IMG/VR virus record: IMGVR_UViG_3300048136_000153
Location: 1 to 38,688 of that record
DNA length: 38,688 nucleotides
Origin: a virus
Reading direction: 5' to 3' (one strand)
The notes under the pieces were generated by a model, which did no database searches, was not told the DNA's origin, and saw nothing but the letters and a program-made list of their open reading frames with translations. Below are positions 8,791-15,309 of this stretch, piece by piece; within the stretch, counting starts at the first letter, position 1, and each line of letters opens with the position of its first letter. Made by a program: the position numbers and the translations under genes.

Positions 8791-10842
8791 CTAGCCTCCT
8801 ATCGATACGTTTCTCTTCTGTGTCTTCTCAAGCTCCAGCTCTTCTTCGCGGATCTTGATGTCATGCTTCTGGCGCTGCGCGTCGAGCATGAGACGCGACT
8901 CTTTCTCTTCCTCGGTAAACTCTTGCTTCTCCATGTCGAGCATTACGCGGTTCTGCTCCTTCACAACCTCAAGCTCTAGCTGGCCCTCCATGACCGCAAC
9001 CTGGCGCGCCGTCATGCCGGCCTGGAAGGTCTCCATCTCCTGCTGACGTGCCTGCATTTCCTGCGCTTGCTGCGACTGCTGCTGCTGCATCTGCTGGAAC
9101 TCAGGCGAGGCCGGGTTAGCCAGGTAGCTGCCGCCGTCCTTGATGCTCATAAGCTCAAAGGCGCGACTGAGCAGCGCGTGCCTCTGCTGCTGGCCGTACA
9201 GGCCGCCCAGGGTCGGATCCTGTGGGTTCATTGTGAACTGCTGGTCCAGGCTCATAAGAGTCTGCGCTTCCTTCATCTGCTCCTCGGGTGTCAGCGCCAC
9301 CGCAACGCTCATCTCGGTACGGTCTCCCAGGAACTGAGGATTCACAGGCACAAACTGCCCATCGAGCTGCAGCATCTTCTCCTGGCTTTCGTACTGAATC
9401 GCCAGCTTGTAGATGTCGTGCATCAACGGCTTCAGGAAGTTCTCCGCGAAGTTCCTGGCCATGACCATGATTCGCCGGTTACTGGCGTTCATGAAGGTGT
9501 TAATCAGGTCGCTGGAGTTTTGCTTGCTGATCGCGGTGGAGTCCATGCCGCGTGACATGCGAGACGCGCCAGAGCGTGCCTCCTTCTCCTGCTCCATAGA
9601 CTCGATCGCTGTGTAAACGTTGCCGTTGAGCTGCGGCGTCGGCAGCGGTCGCACAACGCTCTCAGGGTTGGGGCTGTTTACATCGATAACGGCACCGACC
9701 CGGTTATCCAGGAGGTCCCGCGGGTTCTTAACCAATGACAGGTTGGCAACCCAACGGCTGGTTGTAGTTAAGAACAAGTGATCGACGACGCCACGCTTCA
9801 GGCTAGACATGGTTTTCTGCAAGTCGACAACAACGTCTGCCAGGCTCATACCATAGAAGCGGTGAGGTAGCGGGAACGGGCAGAATGCGCGGAACGGCAT
9901 CTCGCTGACCAGCTCCATATCGAGCATAACTCTGCGGCTGTGGATGCACTTGTAGTAGACGCACTCGTTGAGGTCCGGGTCGTGTTTCTTAATGTATGAC
10001 TCGTATACCGTCACATACTCCCGGTCCCGGTCGTCGTTTAGATTCGTTGAGTCTTTGCGGAAGCTGTCGACACTGTCGCGGCCCAGGGAGCCGTCCTCTT
10101 TCAACATGTCCTCCTCGTCCAGCCTGGCGATCACGTCGGGGTCGAAGCCCTCAGCCATCAACTCGCCACGGGTTCGAGCTGTGCGGTATGAACAAAAGTC
10201 GCTGTCGTCGATGGTCTTAGCGCGCGGGCTGATCAGGAAGTCTTCAGGCTCTACGCACTCCACGCACACCTTGCTTGTGTTGAACCGGCGACGCAGCTCA
10301 CCGCTATACGACACCATGCCGTTAACGTTCACCTCCTGGATAGTTGTCAGCTCAACCTGCGGGTCGGCTGCCAGGACACTAAACGCGCCCTCGTCCAGGG
10401 CCTCAAACTCCTCCGACTGATATCGGTAGTCGTTTTTCCAGTACCGTTTCACGATGCCAGATTTGGCGACCAGGGCGTCGTGGATCACGTCGCTCATAAT
10501 CTTATAGCCGTCGTTTTGCCGGTAAAAAATGTAATTCGTGAGCTCAGTTGCCATCCTGGCGCCCATAACGTCCTCGGGCGTTTGCGGATCGAACCGGCAC
10601 ACGTTCCTGTCGGCGCTGAACGTCTCCAGGAGCATGGCCTTCACAGCCTCAACGGCGTCGAAGACGTCCATGCTTACATGGTGCGAGCGGCCTTTCACCT
10701 CGTTGCCGATCGGTTCACCGTAGTAGTACCGGTGGGCTCGGTCCCGCTGGTCACCTACTTCGCTGTTGGCGTAGGTATCGGCGGCGTCAATGTTTCGCTC
10801 CAGGGTGGATAGGAGCTCGTTTTGGTCAATAGTCATATTCAT
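8791..10842 (-). CDS. Portal protein (P22-like size)
   Basis: 683 residues; the start at ATG 10842 overlaps the TerL end by 17 bases. The N-terminal third contains the pattern usual in podovirus portals (RDRAHRYYYGEPIGNEVKGRSHHVSMDVFDAVE, seen here in parts). This is followed by VCRFDPQTPED and a YRTARTRGELMAEGF segment. The last 120 residues are a Gln/Glu/Met-rich helix (about 565-670) resembling the barrel of P22-type portals. It forms the dodecameric DNA gate and terminase docking site at one capsid vertex. Length is close to P22 gp1 (about 725). Order TerS-TerL-portal-scaffold-capsid supports the call. Confidence 0.9.
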   Translation of the reverse strand: MNMTIDQNELLSTLERNIDAADTYANSEVGDQRDRAHRYYYGEPIGNEVKGRSHHVSMDVFDAVEAVKAMLLETFSADRNVCRFDPQTPEDVMGARMATELTNYIFYRQNDGYKIMSDVIHDALVAKSGIVKRYWKNDYRYQSEEFEALDEGAFSVLAADPQVELTTIQEVNVNGMVSYSGELRRRFNTSKVCVECVEPEDFLISPRAKTIDDSDFCSYRTARTRGELMAEGFDPDVIARLDEEDMLKEDGSLGRDSVDSFRKDSTNLNDDRDREYVTVYESYIKKHDPDLNECVYYKCIHSRRVMLDMELVSEMPFRAFCPFPLPHRFYGMSLADVVVDLQKTMSSLKRGVVDHLFLTTTSRWVANLSLVKNPRDLLDNRVGAVIDVNSPNPESVVRPLPTPQLNGNVYTAIESMEQEKEARSGASRMSRGMDSTAISKQNSSDLINTFMNASNRRIMVMARNFAENFLKPLMHDIYKLAIQYESQEKMLQLDGQFVPVNPQFLGDRTEMSVAVALTPEEQMKEAQTLMSLDQQFTMNPQDPTLGGLYGQQQRHALLSRAFELMSIKDGGSYLANPASPEFQQMQQQQSQQAQEMQARQQEMETFQAGMTARQVAVMEGQLELEVVKEQNRVMLDMEKQEFTEEEKESRLMLDAQRQKHDIKIREEELELEKTQKRNVSIGG

Positions 10843-12319
10843 GGCTGGTATACCCCGCCTGGTTATAGGTTAATGTGTCCCGCTCGACTTGGTTCTGTCC
10901 GTAGCGAGTTACGCTGATCGCCGCATACCGCGTTGCGTCCATAAGGTCGTCAAACTCTTTGTGAATCTTCCCCTTCTTGCGGTGATACCGCCTGAACTCT
11001 TCAAACCACAGGTTCAAGTTGCCGAACACCTTCAAGCGCCCGGTCCGCATCCGCTCGAGCAGCTCCATTAGGCCAGGCTCGACATAGTTGGTGCCGTCGG
11101 GGTTCGTAAACTTCCCGATCATGAGGACACCGTTCTCCATATACATCTCAGCCAGGGTGCGACCGCTGCCCTTCTCTGTGCTGTCCCCATCGTGCGGGTA
11201 AATCATCGGTATCGTCTTCCCTCGACCCTTAATCGCACTGGCGTGCACCGCCGGAACCTCGCCGTCCTTCTTATAGACGTCGTATACGTAAATCGTGTCG
11301 TTGTCCGGGTTGTAAGCCGTCCATACAACACACGTCGGGTGCGTAATACCAAAGTCAATCGCCGCCAACTTCTTATAGTGCGGCGGTATCTCGAACGGAT
11401 CGCAGCGAATAGCCTCCTCAGCAATCGGGAACACCATCCCCTCACCAAGTACCGGTATCCCCCGGGACCGCATATCGCGCTGGTACTCAGGGATTGCAGC
11501 CAGGAGCTGCTCCTTGGTGTCGCTGTCCAGGTGCGGGGCGTCGTCCCAGGTCACATTGGACAGGTGCTGCCCCTTTACCCGGTTATCCATGAACTGGCTA
11601 ACCAGCTCAGTGACCCCATTCTCCGGCGTGAACGTCAAAACCACATACCCGCCCTTGCCATCGTTACCCGTGGCGGTCCGCGTCAAACACTGAGGGTAAA
11701 TAGTGACGTCGGTGGGCTCCTCGTCGATCCAAATGAAGTCCTGGCTCGAGCCCATCAACACATGCTGGCCCTGGGTGTACGACTTAAAGCTAACCAGGGA
11801 GGTATTCCCAGCTTTATGCCTCACCGCCACATCCCGCGGCAGCCTGGGGGTGCCCATTGCCGGCGTTACCTGGAAAATTTTTGACTGCGGGATCAGCCCG
11901 GAGCCGTCAAACTTGCCGTCTCCCTGGTATTGGCCCAGCAATTCCTTAACAAGGACGTCCCTCAACTGCTCACCGGAGACACCTAGGCACCAAATCTGCG
12001 TCGGCCGGGTGAATTTTATGCCTTCCCACCACTCCGGGTATTCGCCTGTGAGGTGGTAAGCCACTTCAACCGCCATTGAGGCCGTTTTGCCTACGCGGTT
12101 TGCGGCCATGAGCATACGCTGCTTATTTTCCGGGCCCGCGTGATAGAACTCTCGCTGCCAAGGATACGGTTCGTAGTAGTCCAGGCGGTTCTCGCGCTTG
12201 TGTTTTTTAACCAGGGCGATAGCAGCCGCCAAATCAGCCGCTTTATTTTCCTGGCTCTTGGTTATTTTAGGAGTCCCTTTTTTGCGAACCCGTTTTTTGC
12301 GAACTGCGGTCTCAACCAT
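10826..12319 (-). CDS. Terminase large subunit (ATPase/nuclease packaging motor)
   Basis: 497 residues from ATG 12319; an in-frame TTG at 12331 is less likely. The Lys/Arg-rich N-terminus is followed by the ATPase: Walker A AANRVGKT at 72-79 and Walker B FIWIDE at 195-200, with the catalytic Glu200. The RNase H-like nuclease has Asp322 (AAIDFGITHP), an acidic HDGDS at about 376-380 and DDLMDATRYA at 457-466, giving the three acidic metal ligands. It cuts concatemers and pumps DNA through the portal. It is preceded by TerS across a 155-base gap with direct repeats. Its last bases overlap the portal start. Confidence 0.95.
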   Translation of the reverse strand: MVETAVRKKRVRKKGTPKITKSQENKAADLAAAIALVKKHKRENRLDYYEPYPWQREFYHAGPENKQRMLMAANRVGKTASMAVEVAYHLTGEYPEWWEGIKFTRPTQIWCLGVSGEQLRDVLVKELLGQYQGDGKFDGSGLIPQSKIFQVTPAMGTPRLPRDVAVRHKAGNTSLVSFKSYTQGQHVLMGSSQDFIWIDEEPTDVTIYPQCLTRTATGNDGKGGYVVLTFTPENGVTELVSQFMDNRVKGQHLSNVTWDDAPHLDSDTKEQLLAAIPEYQRDMRSRGIPVLGEGMVFPIAEEAIRCDPFEIPPHYKKLAAIDFGITHPTCVVWTAYNPDNDTIYVYDVYKKDGEVPAVHASAIKGRGKTIPMIYPHDGDSTEKGSGRTLAEMYMENGVLMIGKFTNPDGTNYVEPGLMELLERMRTGRLKVFGNLNLWFEEFRRYHRKKGKIHKEFDDLMDATRYAAISVTRYGQNQVERDTLTYNQAGYTSHEYDY

Positions 12320-12389
12320 TAGGAGTCCCAAGTATAAATTCGGATATATGCCCCCGTAGCCCCCCAGGGGGGAGTCCCGGTTTTGCGAA
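12270..12389. repeat. Direct repeats at the TerS-TerL junction
   Basis: Plus-strand GGAGTCCC occurs at 12270, 12322 and 12371, and TTTTGCGAA at 12280, 12295 and 12381. Two of each lie within or at the 5' end of terL and the third lies in the gap 12320-12474. The gap also carries a short C-run/G-run hairpin (12361-12372). I see no gene in it. Repeats beside terminase genes are often recognised by TerS, so a packaging-site role is possible but unproven. Confidence 0.55.
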
Positions 12390-12474
12390 GTGGGTCTCTT
12401 CGGTGCACCCTCACAGGCTCAGCGGCTCGTAAACTATTGATTGACAACGAAATCCCTCCGATCACTGATAGGCG

Positions 12475-12858
12475 CTACAGCTTTGAGGGATCGATGCCTG
12501 CCTCGCGCAGCGACTGCAGTGCCATCTCAATGTCGATGCTGTTCGTTACGTCAGCCGCAACCTCAGCGTTGATATCCTGGCGGTCACGCCAGCCTGCTCG
12601 GTTCTTGAGGTAGAAGATCATCGCCGACACGTTCGGTTTATCGCCGGCCGTTGCAGCCTCGTATAGCGCATTCGTGACGTTCTCGATGCCTTTGTGCTTG
12701 CCACGCTTTAAAGCAGCCACAAATGCGTCATCGTCCCTCTTTCGCCTGTCGATTGTGCTGCGGCTTATACCCAGGGTGTCTGCTATCTGTTGCTCGCTCA
12801 GCCCTTGCGCTGCCAGCTTTTCCACCCTGTCCACGTCTATCTCGATGCGGTTGGCCAT
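12475..12858 (-). CDS. Terminase small subunit-like helix-turn-helix protein
   Basis: 127 residues from ATG 12858, with GGGAAGGG nine bases upstream. Residues about 10-40 form a clear helix-turn-helix (VEKLAAQGLSEQQIADTLGI, SRSTIDRRKR). The middle (FVAALKRGKHKGIENVTNALYEAA) and the NVSAMIFYLKNRAGWRDRQD segment match the short phage terminase small subunits that read a resolvase-like HTH. It would recognise the packaging site and hand DNA to TerL. It is the first gene of the late block and lies behind the operator-bearing promoter region at 12895-12920. Confidence 0.85.
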   Translation of the reverse strand: MANRIEIDVDRVEKLAAQGLSEQQIADTLGISRSTIDRRKRDDDAFVAALKRGKHKGIENVTNALYEAATAGDKPNVSAMIFYLKNRAGWRDRQDINAEVAADVTNSIDIEMALQSLREAGIDPSKL

Positions 12859-12894
12859 GCCAGTAATCCCTTCCCGGTGTCTGCTACAGGGGCG

Positions 12895-12920
12895 AGTATA
12901 TGCTAATCAACTGTTGGTTG
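12895..12920 (-). promoter_or_regulatory. Candidate late promoter with CAAC-N5-GTTG operator
   Basis: Reading towards TerS, a -10-like TATACT lies at 12900-12895. The palindrome CAAC-TGTTG-GTTG (12908-12920) sits seven bases upstream of it, in the spacer/-35 region. No good -35 hexamer is visible, so an activator or a weak promoter is possible. The same palindrome is found in the early regulatory regions. Confidence 0.6.
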
Positions 12921-12946
12921 TATAGACACCAGGTGAGTGTCACATT

Positions 12947-12970
12947 CACAGGCTCACAGGCTCACAGGCT
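12947..12970. repeat. Three perfect tandem copies of CACAGGCT
   Basis: The 8-mer CACAGGCT repeats head-to-tail at 12947-12954, 12955-12962 and 12963-12970; a further copy is at 12412-12419. It shares the CACAGG core of the dispersed repeats in 12996-13397. Confidence 0.9.
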
Positions 12971-13198
12971 CATAATGTTAGTGGTCACTAACTTTTGGCA
13001 CAGGTAGCCTATTTCAACCTGTGCCGGCCTGAAAACCGCATAGAATAAGGCTTTCAGCCGATTTGGCGCCAAGGGTGGCACAGGTAGGAACAGGTGGATT
13101 TGTGCAACCTGTGCCACCTCTAAGCTGTTGATTTATATACAGTTTCAGCCCTTTTTCCATGGGGTGGCACAGGTAAAACAGGTTTTTCGCCAAGTTCA

Positions 13199-13320
13199 GT
13201 AGGAATATATATTTTTACAGCCTTATAGCCGTAACTTTTATAAATCCATAGCAACTATACTTTTACTTGTTCCACTTGTTCCTAAATAAATAAAAGAATA
13301 AAAAGAATAATAAAAACAAT
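13199..13320. other. AT-rich tract within the candidate origin
   Basis: Long A/T runs (AATATATATTTTTA, TAAATAAATAAAAGAATAAAAAG in part) stand out in a genome of roughly even base composition. It has no start/stop structure of a gene. It may serve as the DNA-unwinding element. Confidence 0.55.
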
Positions 13321-13416
13321 AACTTACCCGTTCCTCCGGTGTCACAGGTTGTTCCCCGCCAACCTGTGCCAAACCCCATAATCTTGTGCCACCTGTGCCA
13401 CCCACCGCCCAGGCAT

Positions 13417-13453
13417 AAAAAAGCCCCGACAGCCACTCGTAAACTGTCGAGGC
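13417..13453 (-). terminator. Intrinsic terminator of the left early block
   Basis: On the minus strand GCCTCGACAG (13453-13444) pairs with CTGTCGGGGC (13432-13423) over ten bases, with one G-U wobble that would be a mismatch on the other strand. An uninterrupted run of six T follows (13422-13417). It lies 33 bases beyond the stop of the last left early gene and separates that block from the origin region and TerS. Confidence 0.9.
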
Positions 13454-13485
13454 AAGGGGTCCACTCTCGTGGGCCTGGGAGTCGT

Positions 13486-13650
13486 CTAATCAGCCTGGTA
13501 CTCGTCGCTGGCCTTCCAGGCTTCCAGGTCACCCCGCTCATATAGATTGAGCTCGGTGTCCAGGCCGTCGTCCTCACCCTCTGGGCAGCCAGGCTCGTGG
13601 TCGCCGACGGTGTGGATGATGTTGTAGCAGGCATCACAGAAGTGTCTCAT
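13486..13650 (-). CDS. Small acidic CxxC protein
   Basis: 54 residues from ATG 13650, which overlaps the previous stop (ATGA) and has GGGAGG upstream. The N-terminus FCDACYNIIHTVGDHEPGC has Cys-x2-Cys plus one further Cys and two His, a possible small zinc knuckle. The remainder is acidic. The function is unknown. It is the last gene before the terminator of the left early block. Confidence 0.65.
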   Translation of the reverse strand: MRHFCDACYNIIHTVGDHEPGCPEGEDDGLDTELNLYERGDLEAWKASDEYQAD

Positions 13651-13853
13651 GAGCACACCTCCCGCCCCTGGTATGGTGGCCAGCCTTCGCTGCCGTTGCT
13701 GGCGTCCCACACTGCCAGGTTGGCGCAGTATTCTTTCTGCAGCAGCACAGCCTCCTGGTAGTCGCCAGAGCCTACAAGGCCCATCGCCACGAGGATCAAT
13801 AAAACAATAATTACGCTCTTGCCTATGTCCTTTGTCTCTTTCTCGTAAAACAT
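13647..13853 (-). CDS. Small single-pass membrane protein
   Basis: 68 residues from ATG 13853 (GGAGG five bases upstream); a GTG at 13856 is too close to the ribosome site. After a charged FYEKETKDIGKS comes one hydrophobic helix (VIIVLLILVAMGLVG, about residues 14-28). A Cys-containing soluble tail of about 40 residues follows. It could be an early membrane protein such as an exclusion or host-modifying factor, but nothing proves that. Confidence 0.65.
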   Translation of the reverse strand: MFYEKETKDIGKSVIIVLLILVAMGLVGSGDYQEAVLLQKEYCANLAVWDASNGSEGWPPYQGREVCS

Positions 13854-13863
13854 CACAGCCTCC

Positions 13864-14058
13864 TCAGTGCACCGTGAACGGTATGCCGAACACTTCCTGC
13901 CACTCGCGCGTGTTGTACGCGGGTGCGTTCTCGATAGCGTAAAAAGCCGCGATCAGGTCACGGCACGCCTCCTCGTCATCAAACAAGCGCATGATCATCT
14001 CACGCGCCAGCTGCTCGAGCTTGTCAGCTCGTAGTTTGTGCCACTCGGCCTCAGTCAT
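13864..14058 (-). CDS. Small helical early protein
   Basis: 64 residues from ATG 14058, overlapping the upstream gene by eight bases. It is predicted helical and acidic (EAEWHKLRADKLEQLAREMIM, then DDEEACRDLIAAFYAIE) and ends with EVFGIPFTVH. I do not recognise a family. It is expressed with its neighbours in the left early block. Confidence 0.6.
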   Translation of the reverse strand: MTEAEWHKLRADKLEQLAREMIMRLFDDEEACRDLIAAFYAIENAPAYNTREWQEVFGIPFTVH

Positions 14059-14299
14059 TAGCCACCCCCTGGTCTAAGAACTCGCGCACTGTGCCGGTGA
14101 AGGCTGCAGCGCGCTGGTTAAACGCTGTTAGATCGGTCATCCACAGCTCCCCAGGCAGTATGCCACGCCCCTGGGCGGCCTCGATGATCTCGAGCCACTC
14201 GTTGTCGGTGCAGTTGACCAGGGCGCTGCGGGCCACGCGGTCCATGACCGGGACCCTGTTGGGTTTAAGTTGAACAACACGGTTATTAAGCTTTGGCAT
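14051..14299 (-). CDS. Small early protein of unknown function
   Basis: 82 residues from ATG 14299 with an unusual long ribosome-site leader (GCCTGGGAGGGCA) that is identical to the one before 14726. The protein starts with basic VVQLKPNRVPVMDRVAR and continues with NEWLEIIEAAQGRGILPGELW. No domain is recognised. A 6-bp hairpin (GGCCGC/GCGGCC, 14322-14337) overlaps the stop of the upstream gene just before this leader. Confidence 0.6.
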   Translation of the reverse strand: MPKLNNRVVQLKPNRVPVMDRVARSALVNCTDNEWLEIIEAAQGRGILPGELWMTDLTAFNQRAAAFTGTVREFLDQGVAND

Positions 14300-14304
14300 A
14301 ACGT

Positions 14305-14318
14305 TGCCCTCCCAGGCT
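14305..14318 (-). promoter_or_regulatory. Duplicated ribosome-binding leader (copy 1; copy 2 at 14732-14745)
   Basis: The 14-mer TGCCCTCCCAGGCT (plus strand) is exact at 14305-14318 and 14732-14745, just ahead of the starts at 14299 and 14726. Its complement contains GGGAGGG, a strong Shine-Dalgarno. The identity beyond the SD suggests shared translational control or a duplicated gene start. Confidence 0.75.
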
Positions 14319-14327
14319 AATGGCCGC

Positions 14328-14726
14328 TTATGCGGCCTTGATGTATTGAGGATAGATAGACTCGATGACGCGAGTAGCGTAGTTACTGGCCACGTCTTCA
14401 GAGACCAGCCCTGTCTCGACTAGCTGGCGAGCGATCTCGTGGAGAGTGACCTTGGAGCGGATTCGATTTGCAAATACGCTTTTCTTGATAGGGTTGATGG
14501 GGCGCTCACCGAGCAGCTTGATGTTGTCGACGCTGTCAGTCTTCAGCTCACCTTCGACGTAGTAGTCGATGTAAGCCTCACGCTCGAGCTGCTGGCGCAT
14601 CTCGCCCAGGTTGTTCAGCTCAACGAGTTGGTCATAGGTGCGGTCTTCGACCTCGTTTGAAAGGTAGTCCATACGATCGTTGATAACTTTAAGGGTTGCG
14701 ATTGCTGCGTTGTTAGTAAAGTTCAT
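14328..14726 (-). CDS. Early helical protein of unknown function
   Basis: 132 residues from ATG 14726, chosen over a longer in-frame start because GGGAGGG lies eight bases upstream. It is helical and charged: TLKVINDRMDYLSNEVED, then a coiled stretch, then VTLHEIARQLVETGLVSEDVA near the C-terminus. The C-terminal part could be a small DNA-binding or coil domain; no family is recognised. It is the first gene after the operator-controlled promoter at 14780-14820. Confidence 0.65.
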   Translation of the reverse strand: MNFTNNAAIATLKVINDRMDYLSNEVEDRTYDQLVELNNLGEMRQQLEREAYIDYYVEGELKTDSVDNIKLLGERPINPIKKSVFANRIRSKVTLHEIARQLVETGLVSEDVASNYATRVIESIYPQYIKAA

Positions 14727-14779
14727 TGTGCTGCCCTCCCAGGCTTTTGTTAGTGGCGGTGTCCCCCGCCGACAAGAGA

Positions 14780-14820
14780 AGTATCTCAAAGCACAGTTGT
14801 ATCGTCAACTATTAGTTGAC
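14780..14820 (-). promoter_or_regulatory. Sigma70-type promoter with overlapping palindromic operator
   Basis: On the minus strand TTGACG (14808-14803), a 17-base spacer and GATACT (14785-14780) form a good promoter. The -35 is embedded in a perfect palindrome GTCAAC-TATTA-GTTGAC (14804-14820), whose core matches CAAC-N5-GTTG. Binding there would block RNA polymerase. The operator also covers the last codons and stop of the upstream HNH gene. Confidence 0.75.
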
Positions 14821-15290
14821 TGTTTCTCCACTAAATTTTTAACCCACCAGTAAAGCTGGTCCTCCGAGAGGGTGTGTTTCATGATGTTGATGCGGTACGC
14901 GACCAGCTGCACGTTGCCGTGCATGTAGCCAAGGTCGGGGTTGATGCGGTCCACGCTGGCGTTGAACTCCTTATGACCGCCACCGTCTTTGTGGTGCGTC
15001 ATGAACACGCCAGACAGGGCGCAGCGCCCCTCCTGGATCTCCCACAGCTCTATCAGATGATCGGCGTCGATCTTCCACTCGGCTCGGTTCTTGGCGGTGT
15101 TCGAGTACTTGCTCTGGGATGCCAGGTTGCGCAGGTAGCCTTCACGGCTTGAGCTGTTAGTACGCTGTGCAGACTGCCGGCACCTGCGACAGGTGTTCTC
15201 ATAGGTGCCGTTTTTGCGTTTGTAGTAAGCGTCAAGGGGCAGCACCTGGTGGCACCCCTTACACTTCTTGTTATCCCCCGAATCGCTCAT
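14805..15290 (-). CDS. HNH-type endonuclease with zinc-ribbon head
   Basis: 161 residues from ATG 15290. The N-terminus carries Cys10-x2-Cys13 and Cys34-x2-Cys37, a zinc-binding ribbon. Later residues GRCALSG (88-94), ASVDRINPDLGYMHGNV (111-127) and the Asn at 135 match the HNH nuclease pattern common in phage homing-type and packaging-associated nucleases. It lies between prim-pol/helicase and the small early genes, and its stop sits inside the operator of the next promoter. It may be a free-standing homing endonuclease or a phage recombination/packaging nuclease; a host-DNA-degrading role is also possible. Confidence 0.75.
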   Translation of the reverse strand: MSDSGDNKKCKGCHQVLPLDAYYKRKNGTYENTCRRCRQSAQRTNSSSREGYLRNLASQSKYSNTAKNRAEWKIDADHLIELWEIQEGRCALSGVFMTHHKDGGGHKEFNASVDRINPDLGYMHGNVQLVAYRINIMKHTLSEDQLYWWVKNLVEKQSTNS

Positions 15291-15309
15291 GTAGCGATTA
15301 TACGACGTC

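Larger units (their letters stand above)
12859..13416. other. Gene-free region, candidate iteron-type replication origin
   Basis: These 558 bases hold no credible gene. CACAGG cores lie on plus at 12947, 12955, 12963, 12999, 13079, 13168 and 13343, and inverted (CCTGTG) at 13018, 13108, 13363 and 13392, mostly as GGCACAGGT. At 12996-13025 and 13341-13370 two cores face each other with similar spacing. A perfect 10-bp palindrome TTGGCGCCAA is at 13063-13072. Degenerate copies ACTTGTTCC occur twice at 13265-13282. An AT-rich tract of about 120 bases (13199-13320) sits between the repeat groups. Repeats plus an easily melted tract between the early and late blocks is the usual picture of a theta origin. 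No DnaA box was recognised. Confidence 0.6.

Noticed and set aside
9067-9555. 162-codon plus-strand frame inside the portal gene
   Set aside because: Antisense to the portal Gln-rich helix, Leu/His-rich, no promoter or ribosome site.
11192-11884. 230-codon plus-strand frame within terL
   Set aside because: It lies wholly opposite the well-supported terminase gene with all catalytic motifs; the translation has no domain.
12674-12925. 83-codon plus-strand frame over TerS and the late promoter
   Set aside because: Antisense of the TerS helix-turn-helix, covering the operator region; no sign of coding.
12859-13416. CRISPR array in the repeat-rich region
   Set aside because: Repeats are 6-10 bases, in both orientations and irregularly spaced, unlike CRISPR repeats of 24-37 bases with even spacers.
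13263-13637. 124-codon minus-strand frame spanning the terminator and AT-rich tract
   Set aside because: It would cover a strong intrinsic terminator and overlap the CxxC gene in another frame; its tail is an artefact of AT-rich DNA.
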